From the NCBI GenBank assembly GCA_015680685.1, contig MNCI01004660.1, positions 295,785 through 359,784 of the forward strand: 64,000 nt of DNA, given 5' to 3'. The position numbers and the translations under genes are program-made. Source of the DNA: Gnetum montanum (Eukaryota > Streptophyta > Gnetopsida > Gnetales > Gnetaceae). The notes beneath the pieces are model-generated. The model made no database searches and was not told where the DNA came from. It saw only the letters and a program-made list of their open reading frames with translations. Positions 22,325 through 34,010 of this stretch are shown piece by piece. Each line of letters starts with the position of its first letter. Positions within the stretch are counted from its first letter, which is position 1.

Positions 22325-22483
22325 ATAAAGGGAGGAAAACCTATGAGAGATATAGGGATTGCTTGGTTAACAAATTTGTTCAACAAGATTCAGGATGATT
22401 GGAGGAGGAGCACTATAGTACCTATCTACAAGACAAGGGAGACATCCAAAACCATTAGAACTATAGACACATTAAGCTTATGA
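22325..22483 (+). pseudogene. LINE reverse transcriptase fragment, left part
   Basis: One frame reads GIAWLTNLFNKI, then DDWRRSTIVPIYKTRE. In plant L1-type elements this region reads LTNLFNKI...WR-S-LVPIYKNKGD-Q-C-NYRGI, upstream of the catalytic core. It ends exactly where a Copia LTR begins (22484) and continues at 34565. The fragment is truncated at both outer sides. Confidence 0.8.
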
Positions 22484-23054
22484 TGTTGGAAAAATGAAGA
22501 CAAATACATTAGTATTATTTGTTGTATTTCCTTTTCTGTTAGGATTGAGATTTGGTCCTAATATTTCCTTATAAATAGAAGGCTTTGGGTAGCCTTTAAG
22601 GGTGTGTGTTTTTGATGTGGAAGCATTGTATTAAAGTTTTACCTTGGAGACGAGAGTCTAAGATCTGAGATATGTTACTTAGAGTAACAGATTCGGTGCT
22701 TGGGAAAATATAAGGACAACTTGTGTCCTTAAGATTTGAGTAGAATAGAAGGTAGATCAGCATTGTTGTGGAGGTAGGGTAAAAAGGGCTTGAACCATGT
22801 AAATCTTTGTGTCCTTATTCTATTTTCTTTCACTATTTTCATTTTGCTTTTATAGCAAATGCTTGCTAGAGTTTACAACAATTTTTTTAGTGACTTACAA
22901 CGTTTATTTGATCTGCTATATCACAATATTTTCTACCTTTAACATTTTATTCAAATCTACAACGTTTTACTAATTTCTCTAGAGCTTCCCTTGTGTATTT
23001 TTTAGATTTGATCTGGTGATTGTTTTATTAAAACTATCGCTTCCGATTATAACA
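22484..23054 (+). repeat. 5' LTR of the Copia element
   Basis: 571 bp with TG...CA ends. A TATA box, TTATAAATAG, lies at 22569-22578. The LTR is directly followed by the primer-binding site. Confidence 0.85.
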
Positions 23055-23056
23055 AC

Positions 23057-23070
23057 TAGTATTAGAGCTA
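23057..23070 (+). other. Primer-binding site of the Copia element
   Basis: TAGTATTAGAGCTA lies two bases after the LTR and matches the usual plant Copia site TGGTATCAGAGC(TA), complementary to initiator tRNA-Met, with two changes in the first twelve bases. Confidence 0.75.
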
Positions 23071-23081
23071 GATCTAAAGAG

Positions 23082-23830
23082 ATGGAGAGGCTACAAACAA
23101 TGGAAAGATTAGTAGAAAGGAATTAGAACGTCTAGAACATTTTGATAAAACCCTCTTAGCACAAAAGGAGTGCCAAGAGGCCCTAAAACCCTCTTAACCA
23201 ACCCTAAGCAATGGGATATTGGCATCAATTAAACCTAATATGGATCACATGATTTGTGGCAAATATTGAAAAATAGGTTTGATAAAGTATTAGGTTTGAA
23301 TACCTTTCATATTTATTAGAAAGTTTTTAGATGCAAGAAGAGATCTAATGTGTCTTTTCAAGATCATTTGGATGAGTTGATGGGAACTTTGAATAAGATG
23401 GAAGAATATAAAATTGTTATTCCAGATTTAGTTAAATCCTATGCTCTATTAGGCTCCTTACCTAATTCCTAGTTTTCAATTGTGACATCTATTACATCTT
23501 TTATGAGTGTTTCATCTATGACATTTGAACAGATCGTGTCTACTCTTCAGGATTCAAAAGAAAGAGTAGATGAGTCTTCTAGATTTGGAAATGTTCACGT
23601 AGCAGAGGAAAGAGGGAGAAGTAGGAGACATTTCCCAAGTAGGGGGAGAAGTAGAAACAAAGGTGTATCATGTGGCAAAACTCAAACTCAAGAGTGCTGG
23701 TTCTGTAAGAAGAAAGATCATTTGAAGAAGGACTACTTTTCATGGAAAGCATAGAAAGATAAAGGAAATGAGAAGAAGTTGGAAGAAGGAACATTAGAGG
23801 TAAATGCAACTAATGAAAATGTTAGTTTCT
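23082..23830 (+). pseudogene. Copia gag with damaged zinc knuckle
   Basis: Reading frame fragments show the UBN2/retrotran_gag pattern: QWDIGIN near the start, RFDKVLGLNTFHI, FQDHLDELMGTLNKM and SYALLGSLPNS. An open part from 23482 reads MTFEQIVSTLQDSKER and ends in the zinc knuckle CWFCKKKDHLKKDYF, where the final Cys of CX2CX4HX4C has become Tyr. Several stops break the frame. In active elements Gag forms the particle and binds the RNA. Confidence 0.75.
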
Positions 23831-23871
23831 TAGTTTAAGAACTATGTATAATGGTGGTAGATGGACGTAGC

Positions 23872-24400
23872 AGTGACATCTAGTTGATTAACTCAGGTGC
23901 CTCTTTTCACATTTGTCCAAATAAGTCTTGTTTTACATCTTATCATGAAGTTAAATCTGGTTTTGTACATGCTGCTAATGGAAAAGCTTTAAAAGTTTTT
24001 GGAATTGGAAGTATAAGTCTGCAACAAGAAGGGATGCCAAAGATGACAATAGATAACATTAGACATGTTCCTAAAGTCATAAAGAAGCTGATTTCAATTC
24101 CACATCTAGATGATTCAGGTTTGAATTTCAGTACTGGAGGTGGACATTGGAGGATTTCCAATGGAATAATGACCATTTTGAAAGGAGAGAAGCAGGGTAG
24201 GTTATATACATTGATGGAAGATTCATGCAACTCTGTTGCAATAGTTTCTGATGTAGAAAGTTTTGAAGTGTGGCATAGATGTCTTTGACACATTGGCTGG
24301 TCAGGCTTAAAGGTACTTCAAAATCAGTCTCCCATTCTTGTATTTTCTTATACCCAAACTATTTGCAGAAATTGGTTAGTTGAAAAATTTATGAGAGAAC
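23872..24400 (+). pseudogene. Copia protease and GAG-pre-integrase region
   Basis: The frame reads LINSGASFHICPNKSCFTSY, matching the Copia protease motif W-(I/L)-DSGAS-H-(M/I), but with Asn in place of the catalytic Asp. Downstream are NIRHVPKVIKKLISIPHLDD and EVWHRCL, the usual transition to GAG-pre-integrase (LWH-RLGH). A stop follows LWHRCL-like text at 24286. The motifs are good, the enzyme is not functional. Confidence 0.8.
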
Positions 24401-24419
24401 TTCTGTAGGGATCTAGATA

Positions 24420-25053
24420 GCAAAAACAAAAATAAATTAGAATTGGTCTATTTTCATGTTTGTGGTCTTATAACTCCTATTTCTCTTGGTGGATCTGTTT
24501 ATTTTGTAACTTTCATAGATGATTGTACAAGAAAGGTTTGGGTTTGTATGCTAAAATCAGAAGATGAAGTGTTTTCAGTTTTCTAAACATTTTTTTCAAG
24601 AGTAGAAAATGAAATAGGTTTGAAAATAAATGTTTGCAAACTAATAATGATGGGGAGTACACTTCCAAAGTATTTGCTGATTTCTACAATAACAAAGGAA
24701 TTAGGCACATTCATACCCCTCTTAGTACACCACAGGAAAATGGAGTTGCTGAAAGATGCAACAGAACATTGGTGGATCATGCTAGAACAATGGTTTCAAG
24801 TGCTAGCCTACCTAAGATGTTTTGGAGAGAGGTAGTTAAGATTGTAGCATATTTGGTGAATACGTCTCCACATTCATCAATTGATAATGTTGTTCTAGAA
24901 GTTGTTTGGAGAGGTAAAGACATTTCATATAGTCATTTAAGAATTTTTGGATGCAGGGCATTTATGCATATTCTAAAGGAGAACAAAACTAAGTTTTAGT
25001 ACGGGGCTAACCATTGCATATTTGTTGGATATGGAGAAGATGATTTAGGATTC
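24420..25053 (+). pseudogene. Copia integrase core, 5' part of split gene
   Basis: Reads LVYFHVCGLITPISLGGSVYF and FIDDCTRKVWV, the DDE core's first catalytic region, then LQTNNDGEYTSKVF (usual D-G-E-Y/F) and THTPLSTPQENGVAER-like text ending in QENGVAERCNRTLVDHARTM. LRIFGCRAF follows. Position of the third catalytic Glu is kept (NGVAE). The frame is cut at FVGYGEDDLGF by the Gypsy insertion at 25054 and resumes at 32036 with LWDPDLKCVV. Confidence 0.8.
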
Positions 25054-25848
25054 TGATGGAATGCGATCTCGCATGGGCTACGATATCATGTAGGTGATAT
25101 TGTGGTGCGCCTCCAAATCTATAAATAAGAGGCAGCTCTCCCTTGTTTTCATTATAGGCCTAGACCGTAGCAAAACTTTGGCAATTTTACCTCTCCAGAG
25201 ATAGAATAATTTGCATGTGCTTGCAGTAGGAGCTCTAAAGTGAATGGACTTTTGTTCAAGCAAATATTGTACATGAACACAAGTTTGTGTATGGCAATAA
25301 AGATGAACTTCTTGGATAAACCTTGCAATGCATGGAATAGGGTAAATAGGATTTTACTTATTGTTATTTATTATTTATCATTTGAATGCTTTATTAGTTA
25401 TTTAAATATCTCTCTCAATCCTTCTCTTATAGTTAAGTGCATTTAGTACGACTGCTTTGAGCACATGCTTTACGCTTGGTGATCCTAGTAACGAATAGCA
25501 TTTGGTAACCAAGGTTTCATTGGTTTAGGGTGTGAATGGTAAGTGGGAATAGATGCTGATGCTAGGTTAGTTAAGACTTAGTTAGTTAGTTAAGTTAGTT
25601 AATTAGTCTCTTCACCCTTTACCTCATTAGCATAGGAGATAAAACAGAAAAGACATAAAAATCATATGCCTCAGACTTACTTAACCATACAACCAAGACA
25701 AATACAAGTAAGTCTGGGAAGATAATGAGCGATTAACCTTAAGTGTTCCATAAGGCGTGTAGGCACTTAGTCTACAGAGTTCGACTGGATCATGCGTGTA
25801 AAGCTCGTATTCGTATGGTTGAGTGTAGGGGTACCTCGCCACTCATCA
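25054..25848 (+). repeat. 5' LTR of the nested Gypsy element
   Basis: 795 bp. CTATAAATAAGA at 25119-25130 is a good TATA box. The 3' part contains repeated TTGGTGATCC/TTGGTAACC-like motifs (about 25475-25520), shared with the related LTRs at 41, 46-47 and 54-55 kb. Confidence 0.85.
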
Positions 25849-25849
25849 T

Positions 25850-25870
25850 TGGCACCATTGCCAAGGACTA
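25850..25870 (+). other. Primer-binding site of the nested Gypsy element
   Basis: TGGCACCATTGCCAAGGACTA lies one base after the LTR. It resembles the TGGCGCCGTTGCCGGGGA type site used by several plant Gypsy lineages. Confidence 0.7.
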
Positions 25871-25995
25871 AGTTGTTTTTGTGCTAAGTAGAACATAGGA
25901 AATTATCTACATCTTTGGGAACTTAAATGAACCCTTAGGGTTAATTAAACAAAAAAATTATATAATGGTTAATTAGCACAGCGAGTGAAATAACA

Positions 25996-27900
25996 ATGTC
26001 TTCTTCTTCGAACAAAAGCATTTCACCACCTAGGGATTATACAAGGAACAGTCGGCAGTCTAAAACGCATAACCAAAATCTACCAGTTCCTCAACAAATA
26101 TCAAGTGGTATATACCCAGCTTGATGAGTATATACCAGATTTTACCTTTATCCTCCATCAGGACGAACAACTATGTTGGAGAGACTTACAAGGTAACATA
26201 GTGTTAGCTCTAGATCGAGTAGTCCCTAACATGCTTCTTCGTGCTCTTGCACAGATAGCCATGAAACAAATCTATGCTGAATACGTTGTAGGTGATTTTG
26301 ACATAAGGGATTAGCATCCCATAGAAGCACAACATTTAAGGGACTTGAGGTAGGAGAGCCACCATAAATTGTTGAAGGGCAAAGGGGTCCCACACATTCT
26401 AAATGAAATTGGAGATGGGGAACCACTTCTAACGGGTTCCCCATTAAATGATGTTCCCCCTCTTAACGATAGTGAGGAGGTGGGGTATTAGAACCTATGC
26501 TCCACGATAAAAAACCCTAGTTTTGATCCCCTTGAATGCCAACTGTTCATTGAGGGAACGAAAACAAATGACAAAGATGGGCATTCTTATCGTCATCACG
26601 ATTGGGGCTGTAGCCATCAAAGAAAAGGTAAGAAACATCATCATGGTGATGGTTCTCCTTCTTCTTTCCCTTCATCAAACCATTCACACTCTCCTTCCAC
26701 ATCAAGATGCAGCCACAAAGAGCATAACGGGGAGGATAAGGGTAAGCAAAACAAGAGACCTTGATGAGAGAGTCGAGAGCGAGGACGAGGGTAGTCAAGA
26801 GAATCAAGGCATGAAAGGATGGAAAGTAGGAAACAATGTAGGAATCATAGACTTCATGAAAGAGATGATCATGAAAAACCCCTACTTGCCACCCGAAGTA
26901 TGCTAGATATTATGGAGGTAGTGAGAATACCAACAAGGCATCAAAAAGATAGCTGGATTAAGCGCTTAGACATGAATAATATCCCATGGTTTAAGGGGGG
27001 ATATAATGTTGATCCGCAAAATTATTTACAAGAATTCCATGATGCCTAAACCTTGCAAAATATTGAAAATGAGTTGCAGAAATTAAAGTTATTTCCTAGG
27101 ACACTCATAAAAGAAGCAGAGAGTTGGTATCGGTCCTTAGAACCGGAAACCATTAGGAGATGGAGTACGATGTTAGAGTTGTTCAACGATAAATACCAAA
27201 CGTACTCCAAAGTGTCCAATTTGCGTAAGCAAATCCAAGGATGGAAGAAAGGTAATCATGAACCTTTAGATGTTGCCATGGGCTGATATTATGCATTGCT
27301 ACATCATTGCACGGGCCATGGTTATGCACAACAGGATCAACTCTACCACCTCGTAGATGGGCTAACATATAAAACTAGGAGAATCCTTGGGACATATGCC
27401 CAAGAGAGATTATTTGAACTTAGATCCCATGAAATTCATTGATTGTTGGACCAAGTAGCTAAAGAAGAAGGGGAGCTACGGGAAAGAGAAAGAATGAAAG
27501 AATATAACCACGATCCTTCCCTCCAGAAGAGGGGAGTGAGATTCTGCGATGAAGAGGATGAGTCACCACTTGAGGAGTTAGTGAATAGAAAAACCTTGCT
27601 GCTTCAAAAGCTAACAACGGAAGTATTAGCTACAGTAGATGAAATATGGAGCTCCTTAGATAGTAAAATTGAAACTATCCTGAAAATCATAGACGAGTCT
27701 AAGGAGGAACGAAGTAGTGACCATGCCAAGAAAAAGTGGAGAGATTTAGGCCATGCACGTGACAAGGGTAAGGGAAAATGAATATCGTCGATGAGGTTGT
27801 GGATTTGGATATAGACAATGACGGTGGATGTGAGATCTGCCAATATGACCATCCTAAGGAATGTTTTCCAATCATCTCACATCTACAAGAGTTTGGGATG
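25996..27900 (+). pseudogene. Gypsy gag, decayed
   Basis: The start MSSSSNKSISPPRDY at 25996 sits at the same place as MSSYHRHDN in the 42-kb element. After a one-base loss the frame reads VYTQLDEYIPDFTFILHQDE and WRDLQGNIVLALDR, also shared with that element. A His/Ser-rich part follows, then the capsid-like retrotransposon gag block with SWIKRLDMNNIPWFKGG, YNVDPQNYLQEFHDA, KEAESWYRSLEPETIRRW and ELFNDKYQTYSKVSNLRK. Near 27835 CEICQYDHPKEC is a zinc knuckle with CX2CX3HX3C spacing. Several stops break the frame. Confidence 0.75.
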
Positions 27901-28559
27901 TATGCACTCCAGCCAAGACTTAATAGATGGTAGACACTCCATTGGTTACCTTATCCCCAAGGTAACCCAAGGCAGTTCCACCAACTGTTAACATATTATC
28001 CAAGTGGAACTCTACCACAACCTATCGGGCAACACTAGTAGTGGCAAAACCCACAGTCATGGGGGATGCCACCGCCTAGGCAACAATACCCTTACTGGCA
28101 ACCGGACCCATATGGCTATTACGTGTAGCAACTAGTTTCTCCAAGTGACTCTATGGGTCATGCAACCCCACAATGTCACTACCAAGTTCGAGAGTATTTT
28201 AGAAGGACTCCTTCTCCTCTGGGAGACACTCCACATCGATACCATCGTCCAAATCCATCTGCCTCCCTCACATCATTAGTTCCAATAGCACCTGCTCCAA
28301 TAATGCAAGGGGAACTCCCACCTCAACTGCAGCAACGTAATGCTATGAGAGTTGTAAACATTCAACCCGCTACTAGTTTTGATAACCATATAAAGAGAAG
28401 ACCTTTCTTTAGAACCAAAATCCAAAACAAGCTCTCACAACCACAAGCAGTTAAGTCCGTACATGCTCCTCCAACAAATAAGTCTTTAGAGCTCCCTTCA
28501 AACCAACAACAGAGCTCAACACATACGGTTATGTTAACACATACTGTAACTGACTAGAT

Positions 28560-29066
28560 CAAGGTAGGCTACCTTCCCAAGAAACTATTTGACCCTAGAA
28601 GTCCCTTAATCTACCTCCAAGTCATCGGGAACGAACCACATAAGGCTCTTCTTGACTCAGGTTCTAGAGTCAACTTAATATCACGAGAAATGTATCAAGC
28701 CTGGAACCTACCTCCACTCAAGAAGAGCAATATTCAACTAGAGCTGGCTGACCAGTCCATCACCATTCCCTTGGAATTGGTGGAGGACATCGTTACCACT
28801 ATCTATGATTGGTCATACCCAGCTGATTTCATAGTGATAGAAGTCAACAGAAACAAAGAGGACTTCCCAATTATAATGGGAAGGGCATGGCTAAGTACAA
28901 TAGATGCATGCCTACGGATCTGCAATCTTTCCTTGGAAATATCTAAGATAAATATTTATGGAAAGATTGAGAAGAAGAAATTTCCATGCATCACATGTAG
29001 TGACTTAGAGGGTGATGGCATGGAGGAATGCTCAGCATCTCCTGCATGCAACTGGTGTGCCCTATA
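28560..29066 (+). pseudogene. Gypsy protease region
   Basis: Reads YLQVIGNEPHKALLDSGS followed by RVNLISREMYQAWNLPPL and then QSITIPLELVEDI. The retropepsin motif DSGS is intact; ADFIVIEVNRNKEDFPIIMG with GRAWL marks the C-terminal half of the domain. The frame ends at 29066. The short piece after it (to about 29330) resembles linker and then the 3' untranslated region, so the whole polymerase and integrase part is deleted. Confidence 0.8.
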
Positions 29067-29329
29067 AACTTAGATACAAAGGTGCCTATATGTAGGAACC
29101 ACACAACAAGTGGACACCTTGTGGTTGATAGCTAATCGAAAGAGCAACTAACCAACATGCATGGAACGAACTAGGGGAACAACTCATTCCCATAACCAAA
29201 TCATAGATACATTGGAATATGAGCATCGCCAACTTCTACCCCTTCACCTGAAAACATCAATCGGGAGAAGTTAGACACTTTTAAGAAATTCAAACAGGTG
29301 CTCATTATTTCAGATCTCTCCCTTTCCAT

Positions 29330-31253
29330 TCAGTCATGGGGGAGATGGCTACCTATGCTGATCATTTGGGGTCCTCAGTTCTTTTAAGTTTTTGTTTTAC
29401 ACATTTTTATTTTACATATTTTTTTTACACATTTTTGTTTTACAAATTTCTTTAGCTTTTCTTGTTTTTGTTTTACAACATCTTTATAATTTTTCATTTT
29501 GTGTGTGTGTGTGTGTGTGTGTTATCCATCTTTTCAAGTTTTTCATTTAATAAGTGTTCTTCATGATGGTATGAACTATTTTCCTATTGATTGCTAATGT
29601 TGGTTTTCACTTTTAAGTTATGATGTTGATACTAAGGTATGATTCTTTTGATATGATAGGCAATGAGTCCACTTCATCCATTCATCCACAAATTTCTATG
29701 GTCTCTTTTGGCTTGGAACTGTATAGTCTCTTTTTCTATAATAAGAACTATAACGAATCAGTGACTAGGTATTTCTCAAACTAAGGAATGACTCAAGGAT
29801 TGAAATGGGTGTGACTTCAAGGGAATTTGATGCATTTGTGTTGGCCATTCTCTTGGATGCTTGGATGTTTTCTTCTTGAGTTTTCTTACCATTTTGATGT
29901 TACCCAATTATCAGGAAGGATAGCAAATAAAAATAACAAAGTCTTTCCATGGTGTGGTTCTCACACATAAACATATTGAACAAAAAAAAATAGTGAGAAT
30001 TCAAAGCACACCCCTTAGATGAAATAATCATTTGGGCTACAAGCACTGGTTTAGGAACTAAAATAAAAATGTTTCCTCTAACTAAGGCTCTTCTTACTTC
30101 CCATTCTCTCCTTCTTCATTTCATCGGAATGGTGGTGGCTCTTGGGTGAAGGCATTCTTGTTACTTTAAAATGATGGATTGGTCGAATGCATTAATGCGA
30201 AGTCACTAGAGGTGGCTTGTTTGAGGTCAGACTTGGAATGGGATCTACTAAGTCACATTAATCATCAACTACACAAGCGGCTATACACCACCTTGTTCTT
30301 GGGATTCCATTTCATTCTCTTCTCTCCATCATTTTCTCCATTGTTCACCTCATTACTGGTTGTATCATTAGTGTATATTTTGGTTGATGCATTGTTTTCT
30401 TTTTGGTAAATTCTTGCGGTTAAGACTTTAACTCTTGTTCCAAATGACATTCTCAAAGCCTACAGACTCTTTGCATGTGGGTTTGTTAGGGCATAAAGGG
30501 CATGAGCCTTCTTTCGGGAGGACCCACTGACATTCCTATTTGGTGCATCAATTAAATTCTTTTCCTTAACATTTTTTGCAATAAAATTTATTTTGTTCAT
30601 TTCCATCTAGACATCCATTTCATTGATGTTACAGTTTTCTCTTTTTCTCTATGTTTCTTATTCCTTTTCCTTCTCCATTCTATCACTACCGGAGGTTTGC
30701 TCTTAGTCATGGGGGTCCGGACCCAATTTTTTTTGAATTTCTCCTAACCACTACACCTTTGGTAGTCACCATTATGATATCTCTAGATCTGTATTAGCCA
30801 TACCATAACTCAGCCAATGGACCTCACATCGAAGCAAGGTATCAATCGCATTATGATTCATTTACCCTTGCTAATATAAAGACTATGTTGTGTGTGTAGA
30901 TGGCAATCATGCAACAATAGATTGGATCTAGAGAGAACACTTGGAATGGAGCAGTGCTGAAAGTAGCTATGCAAAGAGAAAGATCAATGGCATGCTTATG
31001 GATAGACAACGAAAGGTGCAACCTTGGCATTGGTAGCAGCAAACTTCTTCTCTTTTCTCTCTTCTCTCTCAATTGCCAAATAAGGCCTAATGTCAAATGT
31101 ATAAGGTGTTCACTCCTGTTGTCATGAACACCAGTTTTGTCTTGTTCTATAATGATGATCCATTCACATGTCATCCCATTAGTTCCATTTGAGTCAATAA
31201 TCCGATACCTTCCAAATGTTTTGTAAGGAACTCGAGGATGAGTTTTTATTCAA
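29330..31253 (+). other. 3' region of the nested Gypsy element
   Basis: Noncoding sequence with T-rich repeats (TTTTACACATTTTT type), a (GT)11 tract at 29501-29522, and GAGGATGAGTTTTTATTCAA directly before the 3' LTR. The same kinds of sequence follow integrase in the 41-55 kb element, which supports common origin. A 3-kb extra coding stretch present there is not seen here. Confidence 0.6.
29501..29522 (+). repeat. (GT)11 microsatellite
   Basis: An uninterrupted GT dinucleotide tract of about 22 bp. Confidence 0.9.
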
Positions 31254-32030
31254 TGATGGGGGTATGATGCGACATAATATCGTGGTGCATCATCAAATCT
31301 ATAAATAAGAGGCGACTCTCCCTTGTTTCTCATTCTAGGCTCAGACTGTAGTGAAACTCTGGCAGTTTTACCTCTCCAGAGATAAAATAATTTCCATGTT
31401 CCTAGAGTAGGAGCTCCAAAGTAAACGGATCTTTATTCGAGCAAATATTGTACCTGAACACAAGTTTGTGTACGGAAATAAAGATGAACTTCTTGGATAA
31501 ACCTTGCAGTGCATGGAATAGGGTAAATAGGATTTTACTTATTGTTATTTATTGTTTATCATTTGAATGCTTTATTAGTTAATTAAATCTCGCTCTCAAC
31601 CCTTCTCCCATAGTTAAGTGCATTCAGTACGACCACTTTGAGCACATGCGTTACACTTGGTGATCCCAGTAACGAATAGCGTTTGGTAACCATGGTTGCA
31701 TTGGTTGAGGGTATGAATGGTAAGTGGGAATAGATGCTGATGCTAAGTTAGTTAATGCTTAGTTAGTTAGTTAAAGTTAGTTGATTAGTCTCTTCATCCT
31801 TTACCTCATTAGCATAGGAGATAAAATAGAAAAGACATAAAAATCATATACCTCAGACTTACTTAACCATACAACCATGACAAATACAAGTAAGTCTGGG
31901 AAGATACCGAACGATTAACCTTAAGTGTTCCACAGGGTGTGTAGGAACTTAGTTTGCGGAGTTCAACCAGATCGCGTGTGTAACGCTCGTATTCGTATGG
32001 TTGAGTGTAGGGATACCTTGCCACTCATTA
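31254..32030 (+). repeat. 3' LTR of the nested Gypsy element
   Basis: 777 bp, TATA at 31299-31310. It matches the 5' LTR from TGATGG; an insertion or deletion of about 20 bp near the start and scattered substitutions distinguish the two. Confidence 0.85.
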
Positions 32031-32035
32031 GATTC

Positions 32036-33085
32036 AAACTTTGGGATCCTGATTTGAAATGTGTAGTGAGATCAAGGAATGTTAAATTTAGAGAAAATGT
32101 GATGTTTAGTGAGTTGAAAAAGAAAGACAAAGATAACAATGGCTTAAACAACATGAGAACTCCTTTTAGGATGACTAAAGAAGCTGAAAATGATGAAATT
32201 CATGGATTTTCCATATATAGAAACATTGGAAAACATGCTAAAATTACATGGTAGCAAGCTGAGAACTCAGGATAGCAAGGAGAAAATGGAGGACAACAAT
32301 GAAATGAGGAAGAAGGTGATGAACAACAAGCTGCATATGTGTCTCATTGGGTTAGAAGGTCAAAAAAAGTGACTAGACCTCTTGACAAGTACTCTCCCTC
32401 ACTAAATTATGTAATTTATAGTGATAATGGTGAATCAAAAATAATGGAGGAAGCTAGGAAGCTATAAATGATGAATGGGCATCACTTTAGCAGAACAAAA
32501 CATGGGAGCTAGTTCAATTGCCAAAAGGGAAAAAACCCTTGGAGTGCAGGTGGCTATACAGAATTAAAAAAGAGGGCAATGGGGAAAAACATTTCAAGGC
32601 TAGTTGATGGTGAAAGGCTATGCATAGAAACTAGACATAGACTTTCAAGAAATTTTCTCTAGTGTTAAAACACTTTTCTATACATTTAGTGTTATCTTTG
32701 ATGGCCTACATGGACTTAGAATTAGAACAGCTTGACATAAAAATAGCATTCCTCCATGGAGATTTGGAGAAGAAAATATACATGAAATAGCTAAAAGGGT
32801 ATAAAAAATAATAAGGTTTAAGTCTAGTTTGTAGAATGAAAAAGAGCTTATATGGTCTGAAACAAGCCCCTACGTATTGGTATAAAAGGTTTGACAGCTT
32901 CATGAAGAAGCTAAATTATCAGAGAAACAATCTGGACCACTGTGTGTATTTTTCTAGAGATGTTTCAGGTAAGTTTACAATGTTGTTGTTGTATGTTGAT
33001 GATCTGTTAAGTGTTGGAAATGACATGGCAGAAATAAAACATCTAAAACTGGAAATGGGCAAAGAATTTGCTATGAAGGATTTGG
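32036..33085 (+). pseudogene. Copia integrase tail and reverse transcriptase
   Basis: Starts LWDPDLKCVVRSRNVKFREN, the end of the integrase region. A low-complexity linker follows, then degraded RVT_2: RLVDGERL-type and KTLFYTFSVIF-like text in several frames. Then comes a clean block from 32836: MKKSLYGLKQAPTYWYKRFD and LLLYVDDLLSVG, carrying the YVDD catalytic pair, and KEFAMKDLG. The first half is broken by shifts and stops. Confidence 0.8.
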
Positions 33086-33285
33086 GATAGGCAAAGAAAA
33101 TTCTTTGAATGAATATTTGTAGGGGAAATAAAAGGAAGAAGCTATGGCTGAGCTAATAAGATTACACTGGAAAGTTTCTAAAACATTTTAACATGGAGGA
33201 TGCGAAACCTGTAAGTACACCTCTTTTAGCATAATTTAATTTATCAAAGGAGGACTATCGAAAGTCAAAAGAGGACTTTGAAAAG

Positions 33286-33956
33286 GTGAAAAAAATCCCA
33301 TATACTTCTGCTGTTGGGTCATTGATGTATGCCATGGTTTGTACACATCTTGATATTGCTTATGTCGTTGGAGTAGTTAGTAGATTTATGACCAACTATG
33401 GGTGGAATCACTGGCTGGCTATTAAATGGACTCTAAAATATTTAAAGGGTAGAAAAACACATTGCTTATGTTTTGGAGATGTTAATCTACACATTGAAGG
33501 TTTTGTAGATGCAAACTTTGCTATTGATCATGATACAAGATGTTCCACTAAAAGGTACACATTCATTTTTGGTGGTTCAGTAGTGAGTTGATTGTCATGT
33601 CTACAACCACTTGTAACTTTATCTACAACTGAATCAGAATATGTAGCCTTCATAAAAGCATGCAAGGAGATGTTATGGATGAAGAGATTCTTGTAATCTC
33701 TTGGATTAAAACAACAAAGGTATGCTATGTTTTGTGACAATTTGAGTGCAATCCATCTTGCAAAGAATTCTACTTTTCATACTAGCATGAAACATATAGA
33801 TATCCAGTTCCACTTCAGAAGAGAAATCATAGAGGACAACTTGGTGCATGTTCAAAAGGTCTATACAAAGCTTAATATTTCTGATGCTTTAACAAAACCA
33901 TTAATAGTTGAAAAACACATTTTCTGTAGGAAGAAGCTTGGGATAGTTGAAGCTTA
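33286..33956 (+). pseudogene. Copia RNase H region
   Basis: Begins YTSAVGSLMYAMVCTHLDIAY, then WTLKYLKGRKTHCLCFG, FVDANFAIDHDTRCSTKRY and STTESEYVAFIKACKE, then FCDNLSAIHLAKNSTFHTSM and KHIDIQFHFRREIIE. These are all standard Copia RNase H blocks, including the Asp-Glu-Asp catalytic set (VDAN, SEY, CDN). Two stops break it. It ends at 33956, 55 bp before the 3' LTR, with a purine-rich AAGGGGGAG at 34000-34008. Confidence 0.85.
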
Positions 33957-34010
33957 ATCAAAAGTGCACAACTCTTAAAGGTTGGTTGGATTTGTCTTCA
34001 AGGGGGAGTT

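Larger units (their letters stand above)
25054..32030 (+). mobile_element. Ty3/Gypsy retrotransposon nested in the Copia element
   Basis: LTRs at 25054-25848 and 31254-32030 share TGATGG starts, a TATA box and the end CCACTCATCA (3' copy CCACTCATTA). GATTC at 25049-25053 and 32031-32035 is a perfect 5-bp target duplication, and the interrupted Copia frame continues across it. Inside are gag and a protease region; reverse transcriptase, RNase H and integrase are missing between about 29.1 and 29.3 kb. Gag resembles that of the element at 40970-55248, so the two belong to one family. Confidence 0.9.

Noticed and set aside
26523-26906. Separate small gene in the 26.5-26.9 kb region
   Set aside because: It is the His/Ser-rich part of the Gypsy gag read in shifted frames.
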